Below are positions 1 through 12,700 of a stretch of 64,000 bases of DNA, piece by piece. A program made the position numbers and the translations under genes. How positions within the stretch are numbered: position 1 is the stretch's first letter; every line of letters begins with the position of its first letter. The notes beneath the pieces are model-generated. The model did no database searches, had not been told where the DNA came from, and saw nothing but the letters and a program-made list of their open reading frames with translations. Source of the stretch: Sipunculus nudus. Its lineage: Eukaryota > Annelida > Sipuncula > Golfingiida > Sipunculidae. The stretch covers positions 18,499,664 to 18,563,663 of the forward strand of contig CM049315.1 of assembly GCA_026874595.1 (NCBI GenBank). Reading direction: 5' to 3'.

Positions 1-516
1 GTTTATTTATTTCCTGTTGGCTAAATGTTGTTTGGTAGAGTTCTACAAAGATATAGATACAGGTTTATTCCTGTGTTAGGGGTTTTGATTTGTTATGTGC
101 AATATTCACATCCAACAGGAATCATGTAGGGCATACCTGAATGTCACAGAAAAATATTATATAAACAATATACAAACAAACTTTTACATATTGTTTATCT
201 TTCCATATATTTTTTTTATTTGGAACACAGAAAGGCAGTGTAAATTTCAGATAGATAAAGTAGTGCATTCATTCATTAATGACTGCAATAGGTTAATAAA
301 GACACAGGAGGGGTGAATGAGGGACACCAATGAATTTGAGATGGTATGTAACCATTTACAATCAAAACAAATAAATGATATTTATAAATATGACAAATAG
401 TTAAGGAAAATAAGCCCAGCAGTGAATGAAGCATATGGCACAAACAGTACATAGTATTACCCATGAATGGTATGAAAGTGAGTCATTTCTAGGACAAGGA
501 ACTATGGATAACTTAC
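1..516 (-). other. Intron 5 of the GALNT10-like gene (partial)
   Basis: This stretch follows the splice donor of the leftmost visible exon (GTAAGT on the minus strand, 511-516). It is AT-rich and I see no further exon or defined repeat in it. The rest of the catalytic domain and the lectin domain should lie left of the window. Confidence 0.6.
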
Positions 517-708
517 CTAAGAGGGGTGGCAGCCAGTTGGTGTTGGCTTCTACATGGGAATCGAGAAATATCAATACCTCCCCTGTAGCATGCTTGGCCC
601 CGAGCAGTCGTGTTCGGATCAGGCCCTCTCGCTTGTCTGCATGAATCACCTTGACCTTACCATTATAGTTCTTAGCCACATGGTCATCAAGAGGCTGCTT
701 GGTGAATT
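517..708 (-). CDS. GALNT10: GALNT10-like gene, coding exon 5
   Basis: The acceptor is TTTACAG (709-715 on the minus strand) and the donor GTAAGT. The 192 bp encode the region from FTKQPLDDH to NWLPPLL. It contains KREGLIRTR, which shapes the UDP-sugar pocket, and LDSH, whose Asp and His are manganese ligands in this family. The exon is open through the whole frame and ends in phase 1. Confidence 0.93.
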
Positions 709-3700
709 CTGTAAAGAATTAAATCCCAAAATTTTTCTCACATATTGGTATACACCTCACAGAGGTGGGGAGACAGGATACAAACCGTCAATGTTAGAAT
801 AATAAGTCTAAACAAGAATTTTAAGTTGTAAAATTAAAATGCCTCATATAGGCAACATAAAAGTCCGATGGACAACCTGTTATTTCCCAGTAGATCTACA
901 GATGTCTTCTTTATCTCATTAACATCAGAGCATGTAACCATTGCAAACAACTTTTACAATTTGCTAGCTATAATTCTTTTGAGATAACCAAGTGACCCAT
1001 GGGTTAAGATGCTCACAATAAAGCAAAATCTGTATGCCAGCTGAAGACTCACGTTTACTGCTGTAGTCATCCACCAAGATAATCTCATGAATGAGCTGAG
1101 GAGGGGACCGGTTGAGGACACTGTGTACCGACCTCAGCAATGTTGTCCAATGTTCATTGTGGAACGGGATGATAATACTGGCAGTGGGCAGATTGTTCAG
1201 GTATTTCTTGTTTTTGCAGCTTTAAAAACAAATATGTTAGGATATGTTGAACAATTATAAACTAGCTAATCAATTATTCTATGTCGTTACTGAAAGTCAG
1301 AATTACTTGCATCGCTGAATAATATAAATATGAACATGCAAGTCTTGTGGTGACATGAAATAATGTTATTCTTCATTTTCTCGACTGGTAAATTATATTA
1401 CTGGCATTATTCTTCCCCTATTACTTCCTATTACTTAGAAACCCTCAGTTTAGAACCAGTCAAAAACAGAGAACCTCTCAAGGGAGGGAGAAGCAGTTGG
1501 TCTGTAGCCATATACAGCGTCCACTACTGAAACTACATTTCACGAGAAAACAGTAAGTTTCATTATGTGATCACTACAGACCATGCATAAACAGTGTTTT
1601 CCTTGTACTTCCTACACTTCCAGAAGATCAGATTTTCATTACTTTTTCATGACCTTTTCAACCATGATATGTGGTATTTCAGTGCAACCTGTAATTTCCA
1701 TGATTCATTAAACCACACATAATTTACCAACAGGGCAGGTCCATGAAAATGGGACATAAACATAAAAATTTCATTTTCCTTTTCAATGCAAGTCTTATAA
1801 ATATTTTAAAAGCAGAGATTTTGTCCTAACAGAATATGCTTAAAAAAATTAGTTATTTTGAAGAGTGCCTGAGATATTTCATCATGAAGTTTGTGTATTT
1901 TAAAAATAATAATTGTACTAAAATTGTGTGGTTGAATTTCCTCATTCTTAAATATATTAAATGAGTAATATAAAACTTATTGCCTGTCATAATACTACCA
2001 AGAACATAACCTTTCATTTTTTTTTAAATTTTACACATCCTAGGAAAAAATAAGTAAGTGTTTGACACTAATTATTATATGCTAATTATCTCTCATTCCG
2101 TAACCAAAAATAATGAAAAAATTTAATAACACAATAAGGTGTGGTTAAAAAAGTTCCTATTTAAAATCCTCTTTTTTTGCATTAAAAGCTTCAAATAAAT
2201 GTAATCACTTTTGATACTATGTTTTCAACTGCACGCAGCCGCCGCTGCCGCCACCGCCGCAGCGTAGGTGTCCGGAGAACTCCTCTGTAACCGCTGGGCG
2301 GAATTTTACGAAACCCAGGATTATGTTCGTGTCACATGTGAACTGCTGCGCCCCGATTTTGTTTTGACCTCTGACCTTTCCTCTGCGCTCTGCACTCGTT
2401 TGTGTGTCTGTTTCCGCACATAAACCCACATATCTCGGGAATCGTTTGACCGATCAGGAAATTTTTTTGCACAAATGTAGCCCTTGGAGAGCTTTATAAC
2501 ATATACAAAAAATGGTGGCGCCACCTGCAACCATGTTTGCACAGTGTCCATCTGTTTGTCTGCCTTGGGTTAAAATTACTCATATCTCTGCAGTGACTAG
2601 ACTAATTCACCTGAAATTCGGCATGCGTAAACATCCTGGATAGCTTTTCTGATTTTATGACAGGTGGCGCCACCTACATTCACGTTTACGCTGCAGACAT
2701 CCAAGCTCATATCTCGGGAACCGTTTGACCGATCAGGAAAATTTTTTTGCACAAATGTAGCCCTTGGAGAGCTTTATAACATACACAAAAAATGGTGGCG
2801 CCACCTGCAACCATGTTTGCACAGTGTCCATCTGTTCGTCTGCCTTGGGTTAAAATCACTCATATCTCTGCAGTGACTTGACTAATTCACCTGAAATTCG
2901 GCATGCGTATACATCCTGGATAGCTTTTCTGATTTTATGGCGCCACCTACATTCACGTTTACGCTGCAGACATCCAAGCTCATATCTCGGGAACCGTTTG
3001 ACCGATTGGGCCAAAGTTTTGCATGTGTATAGTTCTCACATAGCTCTTTATCATACGCAAAACTGGTGGCGTCACCTGCAACCATTTTTGCTCAGCGTCC
3101 ATCTGTTTGTCTGCCCCGGGCTAAAATCACTCATATACATGTAGTGGTTTGACTTATCTGCCTTAAATTTTGCATATGTAAACAACTTGGATGGCTTTCT
3201 GGATTTTGTGGTAGGGGAGGCAACCTACATACACAATTTGGCTGCAGACATCCATGCTAATATGCAACACTCTATTTCCCCTTGCCACTCAATCCATGCC
3301 TCACTTCACCCGTTCCACTCTGATTTAGGCAGATACACGTAGTCGCTTGTCGACTACCCGTATTCTAGTTTATGGTAGAGTTCAGAGGTTACGGAATGAG
3401 GTTACGGAATGATTAACATGGTATCCCTTTCTCTGCTTTTCTTTCCTTTCACTGGGAACAATCAACATATGAGAAAATTGCTTATCTTTATGGAGAATGC
3501 AATCAAATGGACCTTGTAGCAGTACCAGTATACAGTTTTGTGGTTGATCATGTTTACCCAGGCTTAATCAGATGTAATAGTTACTAATACACATGTATTT
3601 AGCATTACATTTCTCACCAGAGCCTAACCATTCTTAAAATATATATCTTTGATCTTCCTGAAGGGTAACTGCTAGGATAACACTGATGATGCACAGCAAA

Positions 3701-6700
3701 TTAATTTTATGCTATATGAATCAGACACATCTGGCATATAACTACCTTACATCTGGCCCTGGTTTTGTGCACTCAGCACAACTTCCTTCACATTGTAAAG
3801 TATGATGGTATATCAAGGTATTCAAGCCAGGAGCTGAAAGAATCATTAAGGCTCACAAGTTCCTGTTTTGTCTTGCTATTAATTCTGAAGTTAATTAAAT
3901 AGGTCTAGTTGTACCTAAAAGCAGGAATTTCAGTCTGTTTGTGGCATTGGATGCATAGGCTGCAATATATCAACATGCCTCTTTCCCCCAGAACAAAAGT
4001 AGGAAACAGGATGGAATGAAAGCTTTGCCAAATACTCAAGCAACTCACAGTGTAAAAGTGACCAGTATCAAAGTACTGTGTGCAATATGCCCCTTACTCC
4101 TTTGCTGAGAACCATCTTACATTTCTCTTTAAAGAAGAATCAAAGGGTGCTAAAGAATGCCAACCTGAGTGCAATTTTACAGGTTCATCTCGGAAAGAGG
4201 AACAAATTAAAATAGGTGATTACATTCTTGTCATGTATGTCACTATTGACAAGCAATCAATCTGGCAGTTTGTTGCCCATGTGGACAGATTTTGCAGTGA
4301 GAATGTTAAAAATCTTGTTGTTACATTTTTAAAGGAAAAGAAATGCAAACTGACATTTTCTTTTTATCAGATCCACCTAGTACAGCAACTATTGACAGGA
4401 AACAAACAGTCAGGAGAATAAATGGAAAGAACGTCGATGTAATGTATGTTTCAGTGAGAAAATAGAAGCTGAATAAGTTTTCATTTATTTACTCAAATGA
4501 CAAACATCTGATAAACAACTTTTTCAGGAGCAGAATCAATATGAGTGAATTTAGAAAGGATTTCACTAATGTTTTATAAAAAAAAGACATGTTATAATAT
4601 GTCTGTCCAACATGCCATCACAAGCTGTCATTCCGTTACCTCAGTTTTGTCATTCCGTAACCCATTAAAAGTTTAAATATTTCAGTAATTTTAATATTTT
4701 AAACAAATTCACTTTTACATATTGAACTGTTGTCATGTTGTTTGTTGATTATTCCTGTAAATATATTTCATTCTCTGCACATTTCACAGAGTTTTTCAGG
4801 TTTTCACATCAAGGTACAAAAGTGAGATTTCTCTGAATCATTCCGTAACCAATGCTAATTAATTTAACAAATTTGACTTCTTAAGTACATACCAAAAATA
4901 TGTTTATAAAATTACTTCACTAACCCTACACTACCCCAAGAAATAGTTTATATTTAAATTAAGTGATTATTTACTGAATTATTTAACTGAATATAGTCCA
5001 AAATCTCATTCCGTAACTCGCGGACCTGCCCAACATAATTTACCAGGTATGGATGAAAAATATTTGTAGACAGCCTGTAAACAAAATTTCATAACTTTTT
5101 CATGACTTTCAGAAAATTCCCCCAAAAATCTTGACTTTCTTAAGTACTGGATTTCAGAATTTCAAAGTTAATGACTCTTTAGGCTGTGGGAACCTTGAAA
5201 AACTACAAATTGACTTGAAAAGAGAGGGGACATTAATGAGAAGGAGAGGGAATGGAGGAGAAAACCTCTGCCACATGATCAGTAGCTGCAACAAATCCTT
5301 TCACACAGAAGGCAGAAAATGTGTAAGAAAACTTCAAGATACCCTGCAGGGATGAATGGTACTGTAAAATAACATTTGCACCAGATGGATGTCCATGCGT
5401 CTTTATGTAAAAAAAGGTCGCTGCACAAATCAGCCTTAATTCTCAGACTTTTCAGATGATAAAACCTTCTTGAGGAGTAGAGTGTGGGAGAGGAGTCATA
5501 AGCTGACTGTAATATAAGGCTCATTCATTATTCCCAGTAAAATGTAGTTTCTTCGTACAAGTTCTGTGTAATGACTTTTCTGACAGAGGCCTGAGAGATC
5601 TGAATACTCTGCAAAACCAGACAGGTCATCAAGAGAAATGGAAGTAAAATGACGGTATCAAGAGACAATAGGATGGACCCATGTTTGCATTTTTCTTAAT
5701 TAGGGCTACATGTATTCTTAAATCCAGGAGTCGAATGTTATCCATATGGTCCATTGTGACTTGCAATAATTCCACATAATTAAACACACTGTTTCATATA
5801 CATAACTGTACAAGCAGACAATCACTTAAATATACAAAACTTGTGAAGGTCCCACATCATACTGTATTCCAATGCTAAATGCAGTATAACACTCCTGCAA
5901 ACATATTTTTTAGCTCTAATGTCGATTTAACTTCCCAATTTGTCAAATTTTAGTGTGAACAAGAATATTTTCATGCACACCAGTCTGAGTCAAATACTGT
6001 ACCATGCTTTATATTACACATTCCAACAAGCATACTTGTTATACAAGACAACAATTTAACAACAAGATATCATTCAATATCACATTTCCCACCTGATTCT
6101 TACAGTAGTGACACACTTGCAAATGAAAAAACACTGGCAATCTGAGTACCTGTTATCTCATACATCATTTACATTGACAAGCCTCACATGTACAATAGCA
6201 ATATCAACAATGTATCACTAGACCAATGATATTTGTTCACAACAAACATGTTTATCTACTGTATGCAAGATATGCTGATCACCTAATATGGGAAATATAT
6301 TTTTTATGTTCTGTTATAGAGAACAGTAGATATATTCCCATTTGTACATCATTTGTTCATAAATTGTCACAGTTTACTTTGTCTTGTGCACTATTTCCAA
6401 TGTTAATGTGAAATTCATGTGACAAGCATACTTGGTAACTCTAGCATTTCCATTTATATCATATACATGCTAATTAACAGATTCTATCCTCCTCACATGT
6501 GATGTATTCCTGTTCAGGCTTGGGCCAAGTACATGTACTTGTGCCCTAGTACAAATTTTAAGTACTTGCCCTGTACTTGGCATTTTAACTAAAAAAAGTA
6601 CTTATTCTGTGCCTGTACTTGCTGCTTACATATTTGAAAAAAATTAAGTGCATTTCAAATTCTGAAACAGACTCTTAAATCCTTAAATGAAAAGAGCCAA

Positions 6701-9700
6701 ATATCTATTTACCGTAAACGTCATGTGAGGAGACTGAAGAAAGTTCAGATTATGTTAGCACTATAACATAAACAGACTGAAAGATCAAGGAATTCTCACA
6801 AAATTCAGTAATATCAACCTTCCATATTAACAAATATTCAGAATTCATAAGTTTGTGAACTTTATTTAAATTTCCAAATGTTAGTCTGATATCCAATTTC
6901 ACACTTTGCTTTCCTGAACAGCCAAGGGGTAAAATCCTTGGCTCTCTCTCTGCTAGCGACCCACGTTCAATCCCCAGTGTGCCTATGAGAGTATGTTTTA
7001 GTAGCTTATTCAAGGCTGGGGATTTTCTCTAGGTTCTCCGACATCAGCATCAGAGCCATGGAGAGTACAGACAATCTATTTTTGATCCAAGCCTGTTACA
7101 GTCATAAAAGTATAACTAAAAATATAAAAATTTAATTATAAGTATTATGAATACTTACTCTGGGTGCCTGATATCCTTTATGGCACGATCCAAGGATATT
7201 TTATCACTGACAAAAGCGTTGAAACCATTGACCTTGTAGAGGTCATGTTTCCTACTTTCTTCATCGGCACTTAAAATCACAGCAGCACCATGCTCCCCTG
7301 GACCTACAAATGAAATACACGAGCACAGGGTTTAAATACTGTACAGAATATTGAACAAGGCTGCACCAATTACAAGGAAAAGTAACCATTGCAATTACAA
7401 CTTCCAAATAACAAATTACTTAACTTTCACAAAGTAATGATAAAATTACAATTACTCTTGAAAAGTGACTAATTACTATTCAGTTACTTTCTGAAAATTT
7501 AAAGAGACTCTGTTTGTGAAAAGTATCATTCATACCCAATAGGCAAACTGATGATAATGCAAAGGACAAAGTACACACTAAAACCTGTGTAATATGGCAT
7601 CATATATAAAATGCACTTGTGTCTAATGGAAAGAGAAAACTGATACTTAAGGTCCTCATTCTTCTGACCACAGATTGTATGCACACAAGTGAAACTACCA
7701 TAAACAGACATTAAAACATACCTATCACAAAACATACTCTACACAAGCCTGTGTTAAATCTTAATATTCCATTGTCCTGCTCCAGATGCTCATTGTCTGA
7801 ACTACCCTAGATGTTAGTACACCAATCAAACTTCCATATATAAACAATAAATTATATGCATATGTACCCCGGTAACAGCCATTCAACATGTGATCAACCA
7901 ACAATAATGTTTCTATTGCATCATGGTATAGCATCAGCTGGGTGCATATCAAAACAATACAACTGCCATCTCCAGTATTATGTTCATAATTTGAACGGTA
8001 GAGACACTATCACTCACAGACACATATGCTTCACATGGTTGTTTCTTTACCATAAATACCTACTTACCTGTTCTCTGCTGCTCCTCCATAGCATGGTTAT
8101 AGTCATGCCAGTCAATTTTCTTGAGTACACCGTCCTCCACAGGGTGCTGCTCCATCTGTCAATAAAATATTAAATGACAATGACTTTAAATGATTCACAT
8201 GGTACAAGACTGCCTCATGGCTTCAGGAATTTGCAACTACTGTCTCTTCCTGCCAAGGGTTCTTATAGCAATGTCTGTGATAATTATATAACCTTTATAT
8301 TTTGCTTGATAAAAAAAACAAATTAAACAAGGGACCCATGGGTCACTGTGCTCAGCTGAAGTTGACCTTAAAGGTAAAAATCTAAAATAATATCAAATGG
8401 AGATAAAGTCTAAGAGGAAAAGGTAATATAGACCATGGCTGGTTGACATGATTAGTTTGTATTGATGAGTAAGATATTGTTGCAAAAATATTTTGTGACC
8501 AAACCATGCATTTTCTATTGTTAAAATTGAAGCATGTGAGAAGATTGTGTACGTAAGATGTATATGATTACCATGATCAGTGGTTGGCCTTTGAAAAATT
8601 GTTGACAGTCCAGTAGTTTACACATTTGTTCAATTGGATCTTTTTTTATATATATATTATATAATATATGTAATTTTTATTTAATAAAATCTATACAGTT
8701 GAAATATAACTAATGTCCCCAGTCCACAGGTGCAAGGACTTGGTGGTGGTTGGGGGGGATGTGATGAAAATGACAACATCTCTGTATTTTTATAATAAAT
8801 TTTACACATATGCAATAAAAGCTAATGTCCCAGTGCACAGGTACAAAGGAATCAATGGCAGCGGGGGGGGGGGGGGGGGGGATGGTGGGATTTACAATAC
8901 TTCTGCATATACATTAAGGGCAATTGAAGCCTGACCTCAAAATCTGCTGAGGCAGGAAAATAATAAACAAATGTTTGTATTAGATCATTTTTTTAAGTTT
9001 ATATTTCTATATATTTCCAATATAACATATATATCTGAATCTAAAAGTTGGTTCATGATTTTAAATTGCATCATCATAAATCTCAATCTTGTCAGATAAC
9101 CCCACATCATGCATACAAATGTTAATATTTTTTTTTTCCACAAAAATATACTTTTAAATTTGCAAAACTGAATATTTGTATCCACCAAAACAAAGTATTC
9201 ACCCGTCCTACTGTGATTTTGGCAGATACACGTAGTCACTGTCAACTACCCGTATTCCAGTTAAAAAATGATACTTAATATTATATTCAAATTTCACAAT
9301 TTTTAATTGGGCCTTTATTTATCCATAATTTGCTTTTTATTTTATAAATTTATGCATACTGATGAGTTTAGTTTTATTTTTAATGGTTAAAATTATTTGA
9401 AGGAAAACTGATTTCTTTATAAATGCTACATTAACCTAACATGGCATCTTCAAGATTACTTCTTGGATTACCTTTTCAAGGAAAGTTTTGTATATTGGAG
9501 TGGAAACAGCATTACAATTAATGAAATCAGTGAAAACAATAACAATTACTGCATAACACTTGGTGAGAAGGGTTGGGGGGGGGCTATGAGAATAACTGTA
9601 CACCTGTCACAGCAGGGGATCTCCCCCAGTGAGTGACAAATTAGGAACCCTGGCATAGCTGACTTCCAGTGACCAGGAGTGGGGCTGCCTACATCTGGAC

Positions 9701-12700
9701 AAACCATGTGACTACACTAGACACTCATGAAAAAATTAAAATTCAATAACTAGCCTAATTTTCAAGCTTTCATTTTCAAATTTTAGATTAAATCAAATTA
9801 AAACTTGCATTAACATGCTGTAAAATTAAATCAACAGTACTCACCGGAAAAAAGTGCCATGGTCAAAGATTGGCAAAATTTACAGTACTGATTTTATATT
9901 TATGCTGATAACTTAACAAATTTACAAAATTCAAATCTAACTTAGGGTATACAATTGAATCTTAATTAAACAAAATTATATACTTGGAAAAAAAGTCTCT
10001 CGCTTCTGAAATATACATGTTAAGTGAGTAAATATTTTTCCTGATTTTTTACAAAGTGCATTATGTTCAGGCCCATAACTTCAAGAAATTACACTTAATG
10101 GACTTAATTTCTGGCATGTATAAAGGAAATATATATAGGAGAATACTTCTTGTAAATATTAAGAACTAGGGACCCATGGGTCACGACCCTCAGCTGCATT
10201 AGTCTAAAAGGATATAAGTTTATGAGGTTTTCCAAAATATTGGTCCTGTGATCAGTTTGAAGCCAACCTGTCTATCCAAACTGGAGTTATCACCCTTAAA
10301 CTAATTTATGAATAGATGGGCCCTGTGACCTCAACCTTTGACCTTGTGACCCCAAAATCAAAAGGAAACTTCCCCTATTGGCAGGTGCACCACATGTTGA
10401 TGATGGAAGGATTGAGATAAAAAGTTTGGCATAAAATGCATCCACAATCTTTCTAAAGTAGTGGGTCCTGTGACCTTGACCTTTGATCTCATGACCCCAG
10501 CATCAACAGTTCTTACTTTGGTGGTGGGCCATATATAAGTCAAGTTTGAAACCAATATTTCAAACTAAACTGGTGTTATCATCTGAAAACTAATATGTAG
10601 ATTGATGGCCCCCATGACCTTGACCTTGTGACCCCAAAATCCATCAGTTACTTCCACTATTGGCAGGTGAGCAACATCTGGAAGATAGAATGTTTGGGAC
10701 AGAAAGTTTGGCTAAAAATACATCAACAATCTTTTTAAAGAAGTGAGTCATGTGACCTTGACCTTTGGCCTTATGACCCCAAAATCAAAAGGGTTCTAAC
10801 ATTACTGGTGGGTCATATATAAGTCAATCCAAAGTGGAGTTATCATCATGGGCCCCTGTGATGATGACCTTTGACCTTGTGACCCCCAAATCAATCAGTT
10901 TCTTCCTCTATTGGCAGCTCAGCTATATGTGCAAGATGGAAGGTATTGGATAAAATGTTTGGCTTAAAATGCATCCACAATCTTTCTGAATGAGTGGTTA
11001 CTGTGAACTTGACCTCTGACCTCTTGACCCAAAAAAAGGAACAGAATCTTCCCCTATTGGCAGGTGAGCAATATCTTGAAGATGGAAGGTTTGGGATGAA
11101 AAGTTTGGCTTCAAATGCAAATGCATTCTTTTTAAAGAAATGAGTCCTGTGACCATGACCTTTGACTGTTGGACCCCAAAATCCACAAGGTTCTTACTTT
11201 AGTGGTGAGTCATATATAAGTTAAGTTTCAAACCGATATGTCAAACTAAACTGGAGTTTTCATCTGGAAACTAATTTGTGAACAGATGGCTCCTGTAACC
11301 TTGTCCTATGACCATGTGACCCCAAATTCATTTATGCTCTCCCCATACTGGCAAATCACTAAATGTGCAAAATGGGAAGTTTGGGACGAAAAGCTCAGCT
11401 TAAAATGCAGCCATAATCTTTTTTAAAAAAGTGAGTCTTGTGACCTTGACCTTTAACCTAATGACCAAAAAATCATTATAGGTTCTTGCTTTAGTGGTGA
11501 GCCATATGAAAGTCAAGTTTGAAATCCATGTGTCAAAACAACCTGGAGTTATCATCTGAAAAAAAATTTATGTGGATGGACAGATGGACAGACAGACAGG
11601 GTTATACTATATGGCATCCACTTGTGATCAATAAACACAACAGGTTTTGGGACACCAGATGTAATTACAGCTGAGAAACTGACATGATTGTTGTGATTTT
11701 ATGGTAAAATAAAAATTTTAAATATTTGTTGAAATAAAAAAAATACAGGTGGCGCCACCACTTTTCGGGAACTGACAAATCTAGTCATGGTCAATATTCA
11801 AGGCAAGATTCATGACAATCTATGCATTAATTATCAAGATATTGGAGGTTATGTATTATATTTTTGATTATTCTGGAGGGTACTTTCAAGCCCCATAGCT
11901 CGAAGGATATAAGTCGCAGTGACCTAATTTCAGGGTTCCAAGGAGATTTCTTATTGACCTCACTGGATATTCCCTTAGATTTTTCTTGGTCCAGCAGTTA
12001 CGATTTGTGCCCTGCTAATGGTTGCCCGGATGGCCAGACGGCCGATGGACATAGCGTCATTCCTATACCTCAGTAGACTTATTGTCAGCTGAATTAATAA
12101 CAGATCAGTGGTTTTGATATTAGGCAGTCCTGAAGTTTGATAATAGGTTTTTAATTGAAATTTGTGGTTTTTCATTAATTTCTCGAAGGAACGCAGTCGC
12201 AATGACCCAAGTTTTTTCCGTTTGATAGGAGATCTTGGGGACATCTAACAGTATGCCAAATTTTTAATTCATAGGTCTAACGGTTTCAAAACGTGCCAGT
12301 CTATCGAATGACAGACGGACAGCTAGACGGACGGACGAAGGACATTAATGGACCACGTCCATAGCTCAGATGACTTATAGTCAGCTGAGCTAAAAATGAC
12401 ATAGGATTAATATGAGATGAATATGTAAATGACAAAAGTTAGAGTTACCAGTAATATTTATGATAGATTATTTATTGTCTCATCCCCAAGGGAGGTCAGG
12501 TGATGTTTTTAGTTGCCAGTCTCTTTTCGCCATTTGTCTTGATGCAATATTAACCTAGTGAAATTCCAATCAGTGTCTGTCACACCACTGTGCATGCATG
12601 ATCAGTCACAAATGTCAAAACACAGAGACACAGTGTATCACAATATGTATGCCTCATTTAAGCGATGAATGGTATGTTATTGGCTTTCATTTTATTGTTA

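Larger units (their letters stand above)
1731..5032. mobile_element. 3.3-kb inverted-repeat element with 13-bp target duplication
   Basis: The two ends carry a perfect 10-bp inverted repeat: GGGCAGGTCC at 1733-1742 and GGACCTGCCC at 5022-5031. Directly outside them the 13-mer ACATAATTTACCA occurs in the same orientation at 1717-1729 and 5033-5045, which reads as a target-site duplication. Inside are a 275-bp tandem repeat, several copies of TCATTCCGTAACC in both orientations, and one 113-codon open frame. The element sits in intron 3 of the GALNT10-like gene. I cannot assign it to a named superfamily: 13 bp is long for cut-and-paste transposons, and the terminal repeats are short. Confidence 0.6.
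8325..12396 (+). mobile_element. Hairpin-ended repeat family, copy A (interrupted by copy B)
   Basis: The 5' end is AACAAGGGACCCATGGGTCAC, containing the 12-bp palindrome GACCCATGGGTC, followed by GCTCAGCTGA. The body (8331-10155) aligns along its length with copy D at 17309-18905, sharing for example the block around CTAAAATAATATCAAATGG. Alignment resumes at about 12095, after copy B, with GTGGTTTTGATATTAGGCAG, and ends in a hairpin (arms TAGCTCAG and CTGAGCTA) followed by AAAA near 12396. A stretch of GGACGGACG sits just inside the 3' end. No coding capacity is evident. It lies in intron 1 of the GALNT10-like gene. Confidence 0.7.

Noticed and set aside
7856-8173. 105-residue plus-strand open frame
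   Set aside because: It overlaps exon 2 of the minus-strand GALNT10-like gene on the opposite strand; no domain features.
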